A stretch of DNA of 64,000 nucleotides, from contig NZ_JAJSED010000001.1 of assembly GCF_023555385.1 (NCBI RefSeq), forward strand, positions 744,001 to 808,000, in the 5' to 3' direction. The notes under the pieces were generated by a model. The model made no database searches. It saw only the letters and a list, made by a program, of their open reading frames with translations, and had not been told where the DNA came from. This DNA is from Guyparkeria hydrothermalis (lineage in GTDB: Bacteria; Pseudomonadota; Gammaproteobacteria; Halothiobacillales; Halothiobacillaceae). A program made the position numbers and the translations under genes. Of the stretch, positions 1-9,001 are shown piece by piece (the stretch's first letter is position 1; every line of letters begins with the position of its first letter).

Positions 1-36
1 TCTTCCAACGCCCACTCGCAACCCGGTTCACGCCCC

Positions 37-1764
37 ATGAACAAGGTTTCGCTCTTCCTGGGTCGACTGTTCGGCGACGTCGGCACGGTCTTCTACCTTT
101 CCGTGCTGATCATCGGCGGCTTCGTCACACTTGCCGCCATGTACCCCGACGACGTCGAACGCGTCGCCCAGCAGGTGCTCGACTTCACCGCCAACAAGAT
201 GGGCTGGATGTACCTGCTGGCGACCACCGGGTTCGTCATCTTCGTCCTGTTCCTGGGGCTGTCGAAGTTCGGCAGCGTGCGTCTGGGGCCGGACGAGGAG
301 CCGCCGGAGTTCAGCTTCAAGAGCTGGCTTGCGATGATCTTCTCCGGCGGCATGGGCGTGGGCCTGGTCTTCTGGGGCGTGGCCGAGCCGATGATGCACT
401 TCAACGAGCCGCCGATGGACCTGAGCGAGCCGCGCTCGGTCGAGGCCGCCCAGATGGGCATGCGCTACGCCTTCTTCCACTGGGGGCTGCACCAGTGGGC
501 CAACTTCGCGCTGGTGGGCCTGGCGCTCGCCTACATCCGCTTTCGCCACAACGCCCGTGGCCTAATCTCCGAGACCTTCCGCCCGATGTTCGGCACCCGC
601 GTCGACGGCATCGGCGGCAAGCTGATCGACACGCTCGCGGTGGTCTCGACCATCTTCGGTGTCGCCACCACGCTTGGCCTGGGCGCGCTGCAGATCAACT
701 CGGGGCTGGCCCGCTTCGAAGGCATGGCCTACGGACCGAACTCCCAGATGCTGATCATCGCGGGACTGGGCGTGCTGTTCACCATTTCGGCGATGACGCC
801 GCTCAAGTGGGGCATCCGCTACCTCTCCAACCTGAACATGATCATCGCCGTGGGCCTGTTCACCTATGTGCTGGTCCTCGGGCCGACCTCGTTCATCTTC
901 CAGGAATTCACCCAGACCATGGGCGAGTACCTGGGCAATATCGTTCAGATGAGCCTGGTGACCACGCCCTACTCCAGCGAGCACTGGGTGCAGCAGTGGA
1001 CGATGTTCTACTGGGCCTGGGGTTTGAGCTGGGCGCCGTTCGTCGGTTCGTTCATCGCGCGGATCTCGCGCGGGCGGACCATCCGCGAGTTCGTGCTCGG
1101 CGTGATGGTCGTGCCGGTGCTCCTGTCGGTGCTGTGGTTCTCGACCTTCGGCGGCAGCGCGATTCACCTCGAGCTCTACCAGGGGGCGGGCATCGCCGAC
1201 GCGGTCGCCCGCGAGGTGCCGGCCGGGCTCTACACCCTGTTCGATCAGCTGCCATGGGGCACCTACGCCGGTCTGCTCGCCATCGCGCTGGTGTGCGTGT
1301 TCGTGGTCACGTCCGCGGATTCGGCGACCTTCGTGCTGGGGATGTTCACCTCCAAGGGCGTGCTCAACCCGACACGCTTCGTGCGCGTGCTGTGGGGCTT
1401 TCTGCAGCTGGCGATGGCGGTGGTGCTGCTGCTCTCCGGGGGGCTGGAGGGCTTGCGGACGGTGTCGATCATCGCCGCCTTCCCCTTCATGCTCCTGATG
1501 GTGCTGATGGCCTTCGCCCTGCACCGGGATCTGACGCAGGAGTTCTGGCAGCGCGAGGAGAAGGAGCGTCTGATCCGCCAGCGGATCGAGGCCATGCTGA
1601 TGCGCGAATCCGAGCGCGAGGCCGAGCGCGCCGCCGCCGAGGAGGTCCACCCGACCGCGCCCGACACGGTGCTCGGGCCAGAACCGCCGCATCTGGCCTC
1701 GGTCGGCCAGCAGGTCGAGATACCGAAGACGCCGGACGGCAGCGACGATACCAAGGGGAAGTGA
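37..1764 (+). CDS. BCCT-family osmolyte (betaine/choline/carnitine) transporter
   Basis: A 575-residue integral inner-membrane carrier for trimethylammonium osmolytes such as glycine betaine, expected to import compatible solutes under salt stress. Family marks seen: the glycine-rich TM3 segment GGMGVGLVFWGVAEP (about residues 104-118) and the aromatic substrate-binding helix FYWAWGLSWAPFVGS (about 325-339), with about 12 hydrophobic segments. The C-terminal 70 residues are hydrophilic and rich in Glu and Arg, as in osmosensing members. No ribosome-binding site is visible before the ATG, and the frame has no stop back to the window edge, so a slightly earlier start is possible. The exact substrate and coupling ion cannot be told from sequence. 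Confidence 0.93.
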   Translation: MNKVSLFLGRLFGDVGTVFYLSVLIIGGFVTLAAMYPDDVERVAQQVLDFTANKMGWMYLLATTGFVIFVLFLGLSKFGSVRLGPDEEPPEFSFKSWLAMIFSGGMGVGLVFWGVAEPMMHFNEPPMDLSEPRSVEAAQMGMRYAFFHWGLHQWANFALVGLALAYIRFRHNARGLISETFRPMFGTRVDGIGGKLIDTLAVVSTIFGVATTLGLGALQINSGLARFEGMAYGPNSQMLIIAGLGVLFTISAMTPLKWGIRYLSNLNMIIAVGLFTYVLVLGPTSFIFQEFTQTMGEYLGNIVQMSLVTTPYSSEHWVQQWTMFYWAWGLSWAPFVGSFIARISRGRTIREFVLGVMVVPVLLSVLWFSTFGGSAIHLELYQGAGIADAVAREVPAGLYTLFDQLPWGTYAGLLAIALVCVFVVTSADSATFVLGMFTSKGVLNPTRFVRVLWGFLQLAMAVVLLLSGGLEGLRTVSIIAAFPFMLLMVLMAFALHRDLTQEFWQREEKERLIRQRIEAMLMRESEREAERAAAEEVHPTAPDTVLGPEPPHLASVGQQVEIPKTPDGSDDTKGK

Positions 1765-1800
1765 CCGTTACCGGTTCCGGGGCCTGCCCTGGGAACAACA

Positions 1801-1836
1801 AAGCGGCCCGCGATGAGACATCGGGGCCGCTTTTTT
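1801..1836 (+). terminator. Rho-independent terminator of the BCCT gene
   Basis: A 9-bp arm AAGCGGCCC (1801-1809) pairs with GGGCCGCTT (1824-1832). Inside it CGATG pairs with CATCG around an AGA loop, with a single bulged G. The stem runs into a T6 tract. It lies 37 bases after the BCCT stop and just before the 3' end of the convergent sensor gene. Confidence 0.9.
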
Positions 1837-1862
1837 CGTTAGGAAACCAGCTCCGGGTGGGG

Positions 1863-4520
1863 TCAGCCGCGCCGGTAGCGGCAGGCCCGATTGCGCCCAC
1901 CCTGCTTGGCTTCGTACATGGCCGAGTCGGCCTGCTTGAGCAGCTCCTCGTCGTCGATGCCGTTGGCCTGCGGGTAGAAGGTGTAGCCGATACTCGCGGT
2001 GACGTGCAGGGAGACGCCGTCGATGACGCGCTCCTCGGCGGCTGTCTCGACCAGGCGCTCGATGATCGGCTCGGCATCCCGTTCGTGGCTGATCCCGCCC
2101 AGCAACACGATGAACTCGTCCCCACTGATGCGTGCGAGGGTATCGGTCTCGCGTAGCTGCTCGCCGAGATCGTGCGCCATGTCGATCAGCAGCTTGTCGC
2201 CCATGTCGTGGCCGTGCTCGTCGTTGACGGCCTTAAAGCCGTCCAGATCCAGGAACAGGACGGCCAGCATGCCGCCGCGACGGCGCACCGCCGCCATGCC
2301 CTGTCGCAACCGGTCGGCCATCAGCACCCGGTTGGGCAGACCGGTCAGTGCATCGTGGTTCGCCCGATGCTCGAGCACCTTCTGATAGTTCTTGAGGTCG
2401 GTAATGTCGGTGGCCAACGCAATGTAGTTTCGCGGCTGGCCAGCCGCATCGCGTACCAGGCTGATTGTCAGCCGCTCGGCGAACAGCCGACCGTTCTTGT
2501 GACGGTTCCACACCTCGCCGGTCCAGAAGCCGACCGTGCGCAGACGCTCGCGCATCCGGCGGTAGAACGCCCTGTCGTGGCGGCCGGACTGCAGGAACTT
2601 CGGCGTATGCCCGATCACCTCCTCCCGCTGCCAGCCGGTCATCTCGGTGAAGGCGGCGTTGACGTCGACGATGCGAGCGGCAAGATCGGTGATCAGGATC
2701 CCCTCGCGGGCGTGGACGAATACCGACGCGGCCAGTTGCAGCTCCTGTTCCATCTGCTTGCGTGCGTTGATGTCCTGGTGCGTGCCCCACATGCGTAGCG
2801 GCTTGCCGTCGTCGGTCCACTCGAGCACCCGCCCCCGGTCGAGCACCCAGACCCAGTGGCCGTCCCGGTGACGCATGCGGACCTCGATCTCGTAATAGTC
2901 CCGCTCGCGGCGGAAACAGGCCTGCAACATCCGGTTGGATGCTTCCAGGTCGTCCGGGTGGGCGAAATGCTTCCAGGTCTCGATGCTGATCGGCTGCAAT
3001 TCGGCCAGCTCATAGCCGATGATTTGTGCCCAGCGCTCGTTGAACACCGTCTCGCCGGTCTGGATGTTCCATTCCCAGGTGCCGACATTGGTGCCCTCAA
3101 GAACATTGTTCAGGCGTTCGCGTTCCCGCTTTAGCCCCGCCTCGGCGCGTTCGCGCTCGGTGATGTCATGCACGATGACGAACATGCGCCCGCCGTGGCG
3201 TGGATCGTTGAGCGGCGTGGCATGCACCTCCACCCGGCGTTCCTCGCCACTGCGCAGGCGGTGGCTGTGCTGGTGAGTCGTACCACCCTGCGAATGCCCC
3301 TGACGAATGTCGCTGAAATGGCGACAGCGCGTCACCCACAGGTCCGCGATCGGCCGCCCCTTGAGCTCGTCGCGCGACCAGCCGTAGAAGGCGGCCGCGG
3401 CGGCGTTGGCCGCGACGATCTCGCCTTGGTCGAAGTCGATCACCAGCATCACCGAGGCGTTGTCCTCGAAGAAGCGGCGGAAGCGCCCCTCGCTGCGAAG
3501 CACCGCGACATGGCGCATCAGTAATGCCAGCGACAGGAGCGTGATCGCAAGAATGGAAACACCGACAACCATCGCGAGCAGCCGATACTGCTCCCAGATA
3601 TCGGCCAGGGTGATCTCGCGCGGGGTATCGAACGGCGGCAGCTTCAGCCGCCGGCTCAACTCCTCCACGGGCGCGTAATCGCCCGGCGGGCCGAACCCGG
3701 CAATGCCCGAGAGCATCGCTGCCGGATCACCCGGGTCCAGCGAGAACAGCGCGGCCGCGATCCGGCGTTCCAGGTCAGCGCCCATGTGCGGCATGGTCAC
3801 CATCGGCCACTCGGGGTAGAGCCGCGTGGACACCTGGTAGGGGTAACTGCCCACCGCCTGCGGATGTACCACCCGTAGCTCGTCGATGTGCGCGGCACCC
3901 AGCTCGGCCAGGTTCTCGAGCACGCCGGTACGGATGAAACCCACGTCCACCCGGCCGTCGAGCACCGCCTGGATCACCGCGTCGTGCGTGCCAACGAACG
4001 CAAAAGTGGCCTCCTCGCGCAGGTCGATGCCGGCATCGAAGGCCTCGTACAACGGGGCCCGGTAGCCGCCGAGAAAGCGCGTGTCGGGCGCGGCGATCCT
4101 CTTGCCGGCCAGATCCTCGAGTCGCTCTATGCCGGTCCGGTCCTTGCGCGTGATGATCACGCCGCCCAGGCTGCGCGTGATGGTGCCCTCGTGGCGGGCG
4201 ACCAGGGTGGAGAGCACCCCGGAGAGCGTGTTCTCCGAGCGGACCATGATGTAGTGGGTCGGGTTGGTCAGCAGCAGATCGACCTCGTTGCGGCGGATCG
4301 CGAGATCGAGTTCGTCCGGCGGCATTACCTTAAGACGGAAGGTGACCCCCTCGACCGAATCGTTGAGATAGTCCACCAGCGGCTGGAACCGCTGTTCCAT
4401 GATCGGTGCCGGGCGCATGCCGAACACGCCCACGAGCACCTCCTCCTCGGCGGCCAACGTCGACCCGCTCCAGAGGAGCAACCCGACGAGCATCGGGATC
4501 AGCGGGACACGCGGGCTCAC
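1863..4520 (-). CDS. PhnD-like periplasmic sensor with PAS domains and GGDEF diguanylate cyclase
   Basis: An 885-residue membrane sensor predicted to make cyclic di-GMP in response to a periplasmic ligand. Order: signal peptide (1-23), PhnD-type phosphate/phosphonate-binding domain (about 24-290), one transmembrane helix (about 313-335), three PAS/PAC modules (about 345-715) and a C-terminal GGDEF domain (about 720-885). The signature is SGDEF (about 798-802) rather than GGDEF. The metal and substrate segment FLDLDGFKAVND is intact, and an RETD motif five residues upstream fits an inhibitory I-site. It starts with GTG and overlaps the upstream lipoprotein gene by 4 bases (GTGA), so the two are probably translationally coupled. 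The Ser-for-Gly change may weaken catalysis. The ligand is unknown. Confidence 0.88.
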   Translation of the reverse strand: MSPRVPLIPMLVGLLLWSGSTLAAEEEVLVGVFGMRPAPIMEQRFQPLVDYLNDSVEGVTFRLKVMPPDELDLAIRRNEVDLLLTNPTHYIMVRSENTLSGVLSTLVARHEGTITRSLGGVIITRKDRTGIERLEDLAGKRIAAPDTRFLGGYRAPLYEAFDAGIDLREEATFAFVGTHDAVIQAVLDGRVDVGFIRTGVLENLAELGAAHIDELRVVHPQAVGSYPYQVSTRLYPEWPMVTMPHMGADLERRIAAALFSLDPGDPAAMLSGIAGFGPPGDYAPVEELSRRLKLPPFDTPREITLADIWEQYRLLAMVVGVSILAITLLSLALLMRHVAVLRSEGRFRRFFEDNASVMLVIDFDQGEIVAANAAAAAFYGWSRDELKGRPIADLWVTRCRHFSDIRQGHSQGGTTHQHSHRLRSGEERRVEVHATPLNDPRHGGRMFVIVHDITERERAEAGLKRERERLNNVLEGTNVGTWEWNIQTGETVFNERWAQIIGYELAELQPISIETWKHFAHPDDLEASNRMLQACFRRERDYYEIEVRMRHRDGHWVWVLDRGRVLEWTDDGKPLRMWGTHQDINARKQMEQELQLAASVFVHAREGILITDLAARIVDVNAAFTEMTGWQREEVIGHTPKFLQSGRHDRAFYRRMRERLRTVGFWTGEVWNRHKNGRLFAERLTISLVRDAAGQPRNYIALATDITDLKNYQKVLEHRANHDALTGLPNRVLMADRLRQGMAAVRRRGGMLAVLFLDLDGFKAVNDEHGHDMGDKLLIDMAHDLGEQLRETDTLARISGDEFIVLLGGISHERDAEPIIERLVETAAEERVIDGVSLHVTASIGYTFYPQANGIDDEELLKQADSAMYEAKQGGRNRACRYRRG

Positions 4521-5476
4521 GTGCTCGACTCCCGTGGCAGGTAGTCCGACGTGACCCAGGTTTCGACCTCGCTCACGGAGGGCGGCTCGTCGCCGTTGGA
4601 CAGGCGCGGGTACAGGGTGCGAATGGCGTCGATCAGGCGTGACTCGTGTGACAGGTAGCGACGGTTGCTCTCCAGACCGGGCAGCAGCACGCCACCGATC
4701 GAGCGACTTACCGCCCGTTCACTGACCTGGTGGGCGTCGGCGATTCGGTACACGGCATCCTGCAGGTTGGTTTGCAGGTGATGCAGACCGCGGAAATGCG
4801 CGCGGATCACGTCGGTCAGGACCCGGTCGACGGCATCGAGGCGCTCGCGGCGGATGGCGAGCACGTCGAATATCAGGTCGGGGAAATCGCGGCTGTCGAT
4901 CAGCTGCCGGGCACCGGCTGCCCGCAATCGCGACGCGACGGGCTCGTAGCTGACCACGGCGTCCAGTTCGTCCTCGCGCCAGGCGTTCAGGTGCTGATCG
5001 ACGGAACGGTTGACGATGGTGACGTCACCCCAGTCGAGACCGGCCCGGGCGAGCACCCGGTCGAGCAGCATCTCGCCCACCCCGCCCAGTTCGACGCCGA
5101 TGCGCTTGCCGGCCAGATCCTCCGGCGAATCGATACCCGGCCCGACCAGTAGCGCGTCCCCACCGGCGGAGACGTCGAACACCATGACCACGACCAGGTC
5201 CATGCCCCCGAGCCGCGCCCGGATGACTTCGTCGAGGGTCAGGGCGGCGCCGTCGACCTCGCCGCGCCGCAGCGCCGCGAGCGACTGGCTGGCCGAACCG
5301 AGGCGCTTGAGCGAGACAGTCGGCGGCAACCAGCGGAATTGCGAGCCGAGCAGCAGCGTCTCGTAACCGACCCATGGGTGGTAGGCAAGCCGGATAGGCT
5401 GCTCACGAGCCCGGCAACCGCCAACGAATGTGGCAACAGCCAACGGCGCGCTGATCAGAAAGGTGCGTCGTTGCAT
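4517..5476 (-). CDS. Orphan substrate-binding lipoprotein (NrtA/SsuA/TauA-like)
   Basis: A 319-residue periplasmic binding protein of the NMT1/SsuA-like class. The N-terminus combines a twin-arginine-like motif (QRRTFLI, residues 2-8) with a lipobox VGGC ending at Cys21, so it may be a Tat-exported lipoprotein. The body has typical binding-fold phrases such as LAYHPWVGYE and DLAGKRIGVELG. No ABC permease or ATPase is nearby. Its stop overlaps the start of the sensor cyclase by 4 bases. The likely role, by inference, is to deliver a ligand to that sensor rather than to a transporter. Possible ligands are sulfonates, nitrate-like anions or a pyrimidine. None can be chosen from sequence. Confidence 0.8.
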   Translation of the reverse strand: MQRRTFLISAPLAVATFVGGCRAREQPIRLAYHPWVGYETLLLGSQFRWLPPTVSLKRLGSASQSLAALRRGEVDGAALTLDEVIRARLGGMDLVVVMVFDVSAGGDALLVGPGIDSPEDLAGKRIGVELGGVGEMLLDRVLARAGLDWGDVTIVNRSVDQHLNAWREDELDAVVSYEPVASRLRAAGARQLIDSRDFPDLIFDVLAIRRERLDAVDRVLTDVIRAHFRGLHHLQTNLQDAVYRIADAHQVSERAVSRSIGGVLLPGLESNRRYLSHESRLIDAIRTLYPRLSNGDEPPSVSEVETWVTSDYLPRESST

Positions 5477-5687
5477 GCGATTCGTGCGATATCCCTGGTT
5501 CCCTGGGGAAAACCCCGGCGTTTTGGCGGCTGACCGCCACCCCTGCCCTCAACGAGCAAGAAGCGTTCCGCGGGAACCTCGGCCTGAGGTGGCGTCTGGA
5601 TTCAAGCTATCCAAAATCAGGGAAAAACACCACAAGGGAGCGCTGATATTTATCCGATACGTCGCATACGCATGAAAAGCGGGCGCA

Positions 5688-5720
5688 CAAAAACAACGAC
5701 CGGCGCGTGTGGCCGGTCGT
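5688..5720 (-). terminator. Terminator of the rhodanese gene
   Basis: On the minus strand, ACGACCGGC (5720-5712) pairs with GCCGGTCGT (5704-5696) around a 7-base loop, followed by TGTTTTTG. It lies about 30 bases after the rhodanese stop. The rest of the gap to the lipoprotein gene (5477-5687) is locally AT-rich and probably holds that operon's promoter, but no convincing -35/-10 pair was found. Confidence 0.82.
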
Positions 5721-5751
5721 GCACTTGCTTCGGAACGGGCAGCGGACGGGG

Positions 5752-6408
5752 CTAGGACGGGTCCACCGTCGTCAGCCCGAGCGTGTGCCACATCTGCATG
5801 CCGCCGCGATACCAGTAGATCTTGTCGGCCGGGTAACCGTAGGACACCAGCGCCTTGATGTTGGTCGGCGACTGGCCACACCACGGGCCGTTGCAGAACA
5901 GCACCAGTTTCTTCGCCTGACGGAAGTCGAACAGACCTTCGTCCTTCTTCACTCCAAACTCGTCGAGCAGCAGCGTCTCGGCGACGAAGGGGTCATAGGA
6001 GGAGGAGCCCGGGTAGAGCCGGGTCCAGGGAATATTGACAGCACTGGGAATGGTGCCCTTCTCGAACCAGTCAGGCGTACGCGAATCGATCAGCAGGAAG
6101 GCATCCTCGCCGTTGGCGCGGGCCTGGAGCATCTTGAGCAGCTCGATCTCGCCGATGGTGTGCACGCCCGGGAGCAGCTGGATCGGCTGCACGCAGAACG
6201 GCGGGCATTCACGAGCGGTCTTGGTGTAGTCCTCGGCGATCCGGTTGTCCGGGTCCTGGTTGCGCTTGATGACGACCGGCTGGCCGTTGTGCTCGACGGT
6301 CACCGAGCCGAGATCCCGGGTGACCTTGACCTTCATCTCTTCCTCGGCGCCGGCGAGACCCGCCACACCGAGCAGCGCGATACCGACAATCCAGTGACGT
6401 GCGTTCAT
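5752..6408 (-). CDS. Exported rhodanese-domain protein
   Basis: A 218-residue protein with a signal peptide (cleavage near residues 20-21), so it acts in the periplasm or at the membrane. The C-terminal half is a rhodanese domain: LLIDSR (105-110) begins the fold and FCNGPWCGQS (171-180) is the active-site loop. Cys172 is the expected persulfide-forming residue and Cys177 is a second Cys in the loop. Two more cysteines lie at 68 and 72. Rhodaneses move sulfane sulfur from thiosulfate or persulfides to thiol acceptors, and such periplasmic forms are common in sulfur-oxidising bacteria. The start has a good ribosome-binding site (GGGAGATCGCT before ATG). The gene follows ugd by 56 bases. Substrate is unknown. 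Confidence 0.85.
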   Translation of the reverse strand: MNARHWIVGIALLGVAGLAGAEEEMKVKVTRDLGSVTVEHNGQPVVIKRNQDPDNRIAEDYTKTARECPPFCVQPIQLLPGVHTIGEIELLKMLQARANGEDAFLLIDSRTPDWFEKGTIPSAVNIPWTRLYPGSSSYDPFVAETLLLDEFGVKKDEGLFDFRQAKKLVLFCNGPWCGQSPTNIKALVSYGYPADKIYWYRGGMQMWHTLGLTTVDPS

Positions 6409-6464
6409 AGCGATCTCCCGATGTTGTTGTTTTACCGGAAGTCTAGTCGCTCACTTATCAAGGT

Positions 6465-7820
6465 TCAGGGAAGTCTCGGTTGGCGGACCGTCTCGCCCCG
6501 TCCAATGCCGTAGTAGTGCCAGCCGGCGGCCTTGAGACGATCGGGATCGTAGAGGTTGCGGCCGTCGAAGATCACCGGCTCTGTCAGCGAGTCGCGCATC
6601 AGATCGAAGTCCGGCGCCCGGAAGGCTTTCCACTCGGTGCAGATGATCAGTGCATCGGCCCCCTTGAGCGCCGCATCACGTGTCCCGACCAATGCCAGGT
6701 CGTCTCGTTGCCCGTAGATACGCTGGGTCTCTTCCATGGCCTCGGGATCGAAGGCCTGCACCCTCGCCCCCGCCGCCCAGAGCGCTTCCATCAGCACCCG
6801 GGACGCGGCCTCGCGCATGTCGTCGGTGTTGGGCTTGAAGGCCAGGCCCCACAGCGCAAAGGTCTTGCCGGCGAGATGCTCCCGGCCACCGTAGTGCTCG
6901 ACCAACAGTTCGAACAGGCGGCGCTTCTGGCGACGGTTGACCGCCTCGACCGCATCGAGAAGCAGCGACTCATGGTCGACGGCGTGGGCGATGCGCGAGA
7001 GCGCCTGGACGTCCTTGGGGAAGCACGAGCCGCCGTAGCCACAACCGGGATAGATGAAGTGATAGCCGATGCGCGGGTCCGAACCGATCCCCAGGCGCAC
7101 CTGCTCGATATCCGCGCCAAGACGCTCGGCGAGATTCGCCAGTTCGTTCATGAAGCTGATCTTGGTGGCGAGCATGGCGTTGGCGGCGTACTTGGTCAGC
7201 TCGGCCGAACGCAGATCCATCACGATCACGCGGTCGTGATTGCGGTTGAACGGCGCGTACAGCTCGCGCATCACCGCCTCGCTGTGTTCATCCGAGGTAC
7301 CGACGATGATGCGATCCGGCTTCATAAAGTCGTTGACCGCCGCCCCTTCCTTGAGAAATTCGGGATTGGAGACCACGTCGAAATCGAACGCCACGCCCCG
7401 GCGCGCCAGCGTGTCGCCAACCACGGCACGCACCTGGTCGCCGGTGCCGACCGGCACGGTCGACTTGTCGACGATGATCTTGGGCGCGTCCATGTGCTCG
7501 GCGATGGTCGCCGCCACGGCGCGCACGTATTGCAGATCGGCGGAGCCGTCCTCGTCCGGCGGTGTACCGACCGCGATGAACTGGAGCTCGCCGAACGCCA
7601 CCCCCTCGGCCGAATCGGTAGTGAAGTGCAGCCGGCCCTGGGCATGATTCTCCCGGACGATCGGTTCGAGACCGGGCTCGTAGATCGGGATCACGCCATC
7701 GTTGAGCCGTGCGATCTTGTGCGGATCGACGTCGACGCACATGACATCGTGCCCCACCTCGGCCAGGCAGGCGCCCGTGACGAGCCCAACGTAGCCGGTG
7801 CCAAAGATCGTTACCTTCAT
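6465..7820 (-). CDS. ugd: UDP-glucose 6-dehydrogenase
   Basis: A 451-residue cytosolic enzyme that oxidises UDP-glucose to UDP-glucuronate with two NAD+, supplying uronic acid for LPS or exopolysaccharide. The N-terminal Rossmann motif is [20 protein letters not shown] (7-26). The conserved Lys/Asn segment is [14 protein letters not shown], and the catalytic cysteine lies in [12 protein letters not shown] (near residue 263). Length is normal for the bacterial family. The ATG overlaps the stop of darP by 4 bases (ATGA), so the two are probably cotranscribed. The nearby ArnT-like and GT2 glycosyltransferases may use related sugar donors. Confidence 0.96.
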   Translation of the reverse strand: MKVTIFGTGYVGLVTGACLAEVGHDVMCVDVDPHKIARLNDGVIPIYEPGLEPIVRENHAQGRLHFTTDSAEGVAFGELQFIAVGTPPDEDGSADLQYVRAVAATIAEHMDAPKIIVDKSTVPVGTGDQVRAVVGDTLARRGVAFDFDVVSNPEFLKEGAAVNDFMKPDRIIVGTSDEHSEAVMRELYAPFNRNHDRVIVMDLRSAELTKYAANAMLATKISFMNELANLAERLGADIEQVRLGIGSDPRIGYHFIYPGCGYGGSCFPKDVQALSRIAHAVDHESLLLDAVEAVNRRQKRRLFELLVEHYGGREHLAGKTFALWGLAFKPNTDDMREAASRVLMEALWAAGARVQAFDPEAMEETQRIYGQRDDLALVGTRDAALKGADALIICTEWKAFRAPDFDLMRDSLTEPVIFDGRNLYDPDRLKAAGWHYYGIGRGETVRQPRLP

Positions 7821-8389
7821 TCGTTGCCGATTCCTTCGGATGGGTTCGCGTCCCGCGCGGCCTCGATTTCGGCACGTACGGCCTGGAATAGCGCACGGGT
7901 CGCCTTGCCGTATTCCTCGCGCTTGGCCTCGGCGCGCGCGTTGCGCTGCAGTTGCCGCAGTTGCTGCACGTCCACCGTGGGAAAATCATCGATGAAGCGC
8001 GTAATGGCGTCGGCGTCGTTCTCGTCGATCAGCGCGTCGCGCCACGCCTCCGCCTGCATCTGCAGGCGCTGGTTCTCCGGCGAGTTCGGATCCAGTCGCC
8101 GTAGCGCCGCCTCGATCGCCTCGACGTCCTCCTCGCGCATCAGCTTGCCGATGTACTGGCGCTGGCGTTTGCCCGCCCCGCGCGAGCGGATCCGCTGGAG
8201 GTCCTCGACCGCCTCGCGCAGCCGGTCGCTGAGCGGCAGCTGATCGAGCGTTTCGGCATCCAGCTCGGCGAGGCTCACCCCCACCTGCTGGGCGGCATGC
8301 GCATCGCGCTTGACCTGGGACTTGCTCGGCCCCCAGTACTCCTCGTCGTGTTCGTCCGCGAGGTCATTCGGCAGATTCGGATCGGACAT
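7817..8389 (-). CDS. darP: Ribosome-associated protein DarP (YjgA/DUF615)
   Basis: A 190-residue cytosolic protein of the DUF615 family, known in E. coli to associate with late 50S ribosomal precursors. Visible: an acidic start with [19 protein letters not shown], then [17 protein letters not shown] and [11 protein letters not shown], all typical of the family, and a long helical highly charged C-terminal half. The open frame extends further upstream to 8770 but runs through tspO. The start at 8389 matches the family length (E. coli 183 residues). It overlaps ugd by 4 bases downstream. Confidence 0.92.
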   Translation of the reverse strand: MSDPNLPNDLADEHDEEYWGPSKSQVKRDAHAAQQVGVSLAELDAETLDQLPLSDRLREAVEDLQRIRSRGAGKRQRQYIGKLMREEDVEAIEAALRRLDPNSPENQRLQMQAEAWRDALIDENDADAITRFIDDFPTVDVQQLRQLQRNARAEAKREEYGKATRALFQAVRAEIEAARDANPSEGIGNE

Positions 8390-8472
8390 GGCGGTACTCG
8401 GGTTTGGCGGAAAGGCGTCGATTCTACCCAATTCCCCGTGCCCGCGACGAGACAGCCTGCCGGACGCACATG

Positions 8473-8952
8473 TCAGGTCGATGACGCCGCGGGGTTGAGC
8501 TTCCACAGCCGGGCGTTGAGCAGCGCGGCGAAGGCGACCCAGAACCAGTACGGCACCAGCAGGATCGCGGCCGGCACGCTTGCCTGGAAAAACAGCAGGA
8601 TCACCAGCGACAGCAGCATCCACAACAGCAGGATGTCGACCAGCGCCGCCACCATGCGCCGACGGCCGAAGAACAGCCACGACCAGGCGGCATTGAAGAT
8701 CAGGTGGATCAGGTAGAGCACCAGACCGGCATCGCGCGCCGCCGAGGGCTCCGCCAGATACACGCGCCAAGCGGCGATGGCCATCAGCAGGTAGAGGACG
8801 GCCCAGGCGATGGGAAAGACGCGATTCGGTGGCGTCCAGTCCGGCTTGCGCAGGGCGCGGTACCAGTTATCGGGGCGGAACAGCCCGCCGGTGAGCGCAG
8901 TCAGGGCGACCAGGACAACGGAGCCCATCAGGGCGGCGACGGATTCGAGCAT
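8473..8952 (-). CDS. tspO: TspO/MBR family membrane protein
   Basis: A 159-residue protein with five hydrophobic segments, matching the tryptophan-rich sensory protein/translocator family, which binds porphyrins and related ligands in the membrane. Family marks: NWYRALRKPDWTPPNRVFPI (29-48) in the first loop, the WAVLYLLMAIAAW helix and FNAAWSWLFF (about 86-95). An AGGAG ribosome-binding site precedes the ATG. In bacteria TspO has been tied to tetrapyrrole export and stress. hemA and hemL are elsewhere in the window, but not in the same operon. The gene sits 83 bases upstream of darP. Confidence 0.9.
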   Translation of the reverse strand: MLESVAALMGSVVLVALTALTGGLFRPDNWYRALRKPDWTPPNRVFPIAWAVLYLLMAIAAWRVYLAEPSAARDAGLVLYLIHLIFNAAWSWLFFGRRRMVAALVDILLLWMLLSLVILLFFQASVPAAILLVPYWFWVAFAALLNARLWKLNPAASST

Positions 8953-9001
8953 GCGGGGCTCCTCGTAAGAGGTGGACTTGCCGTGCAGGGCAGCAGCAAG
9001 C

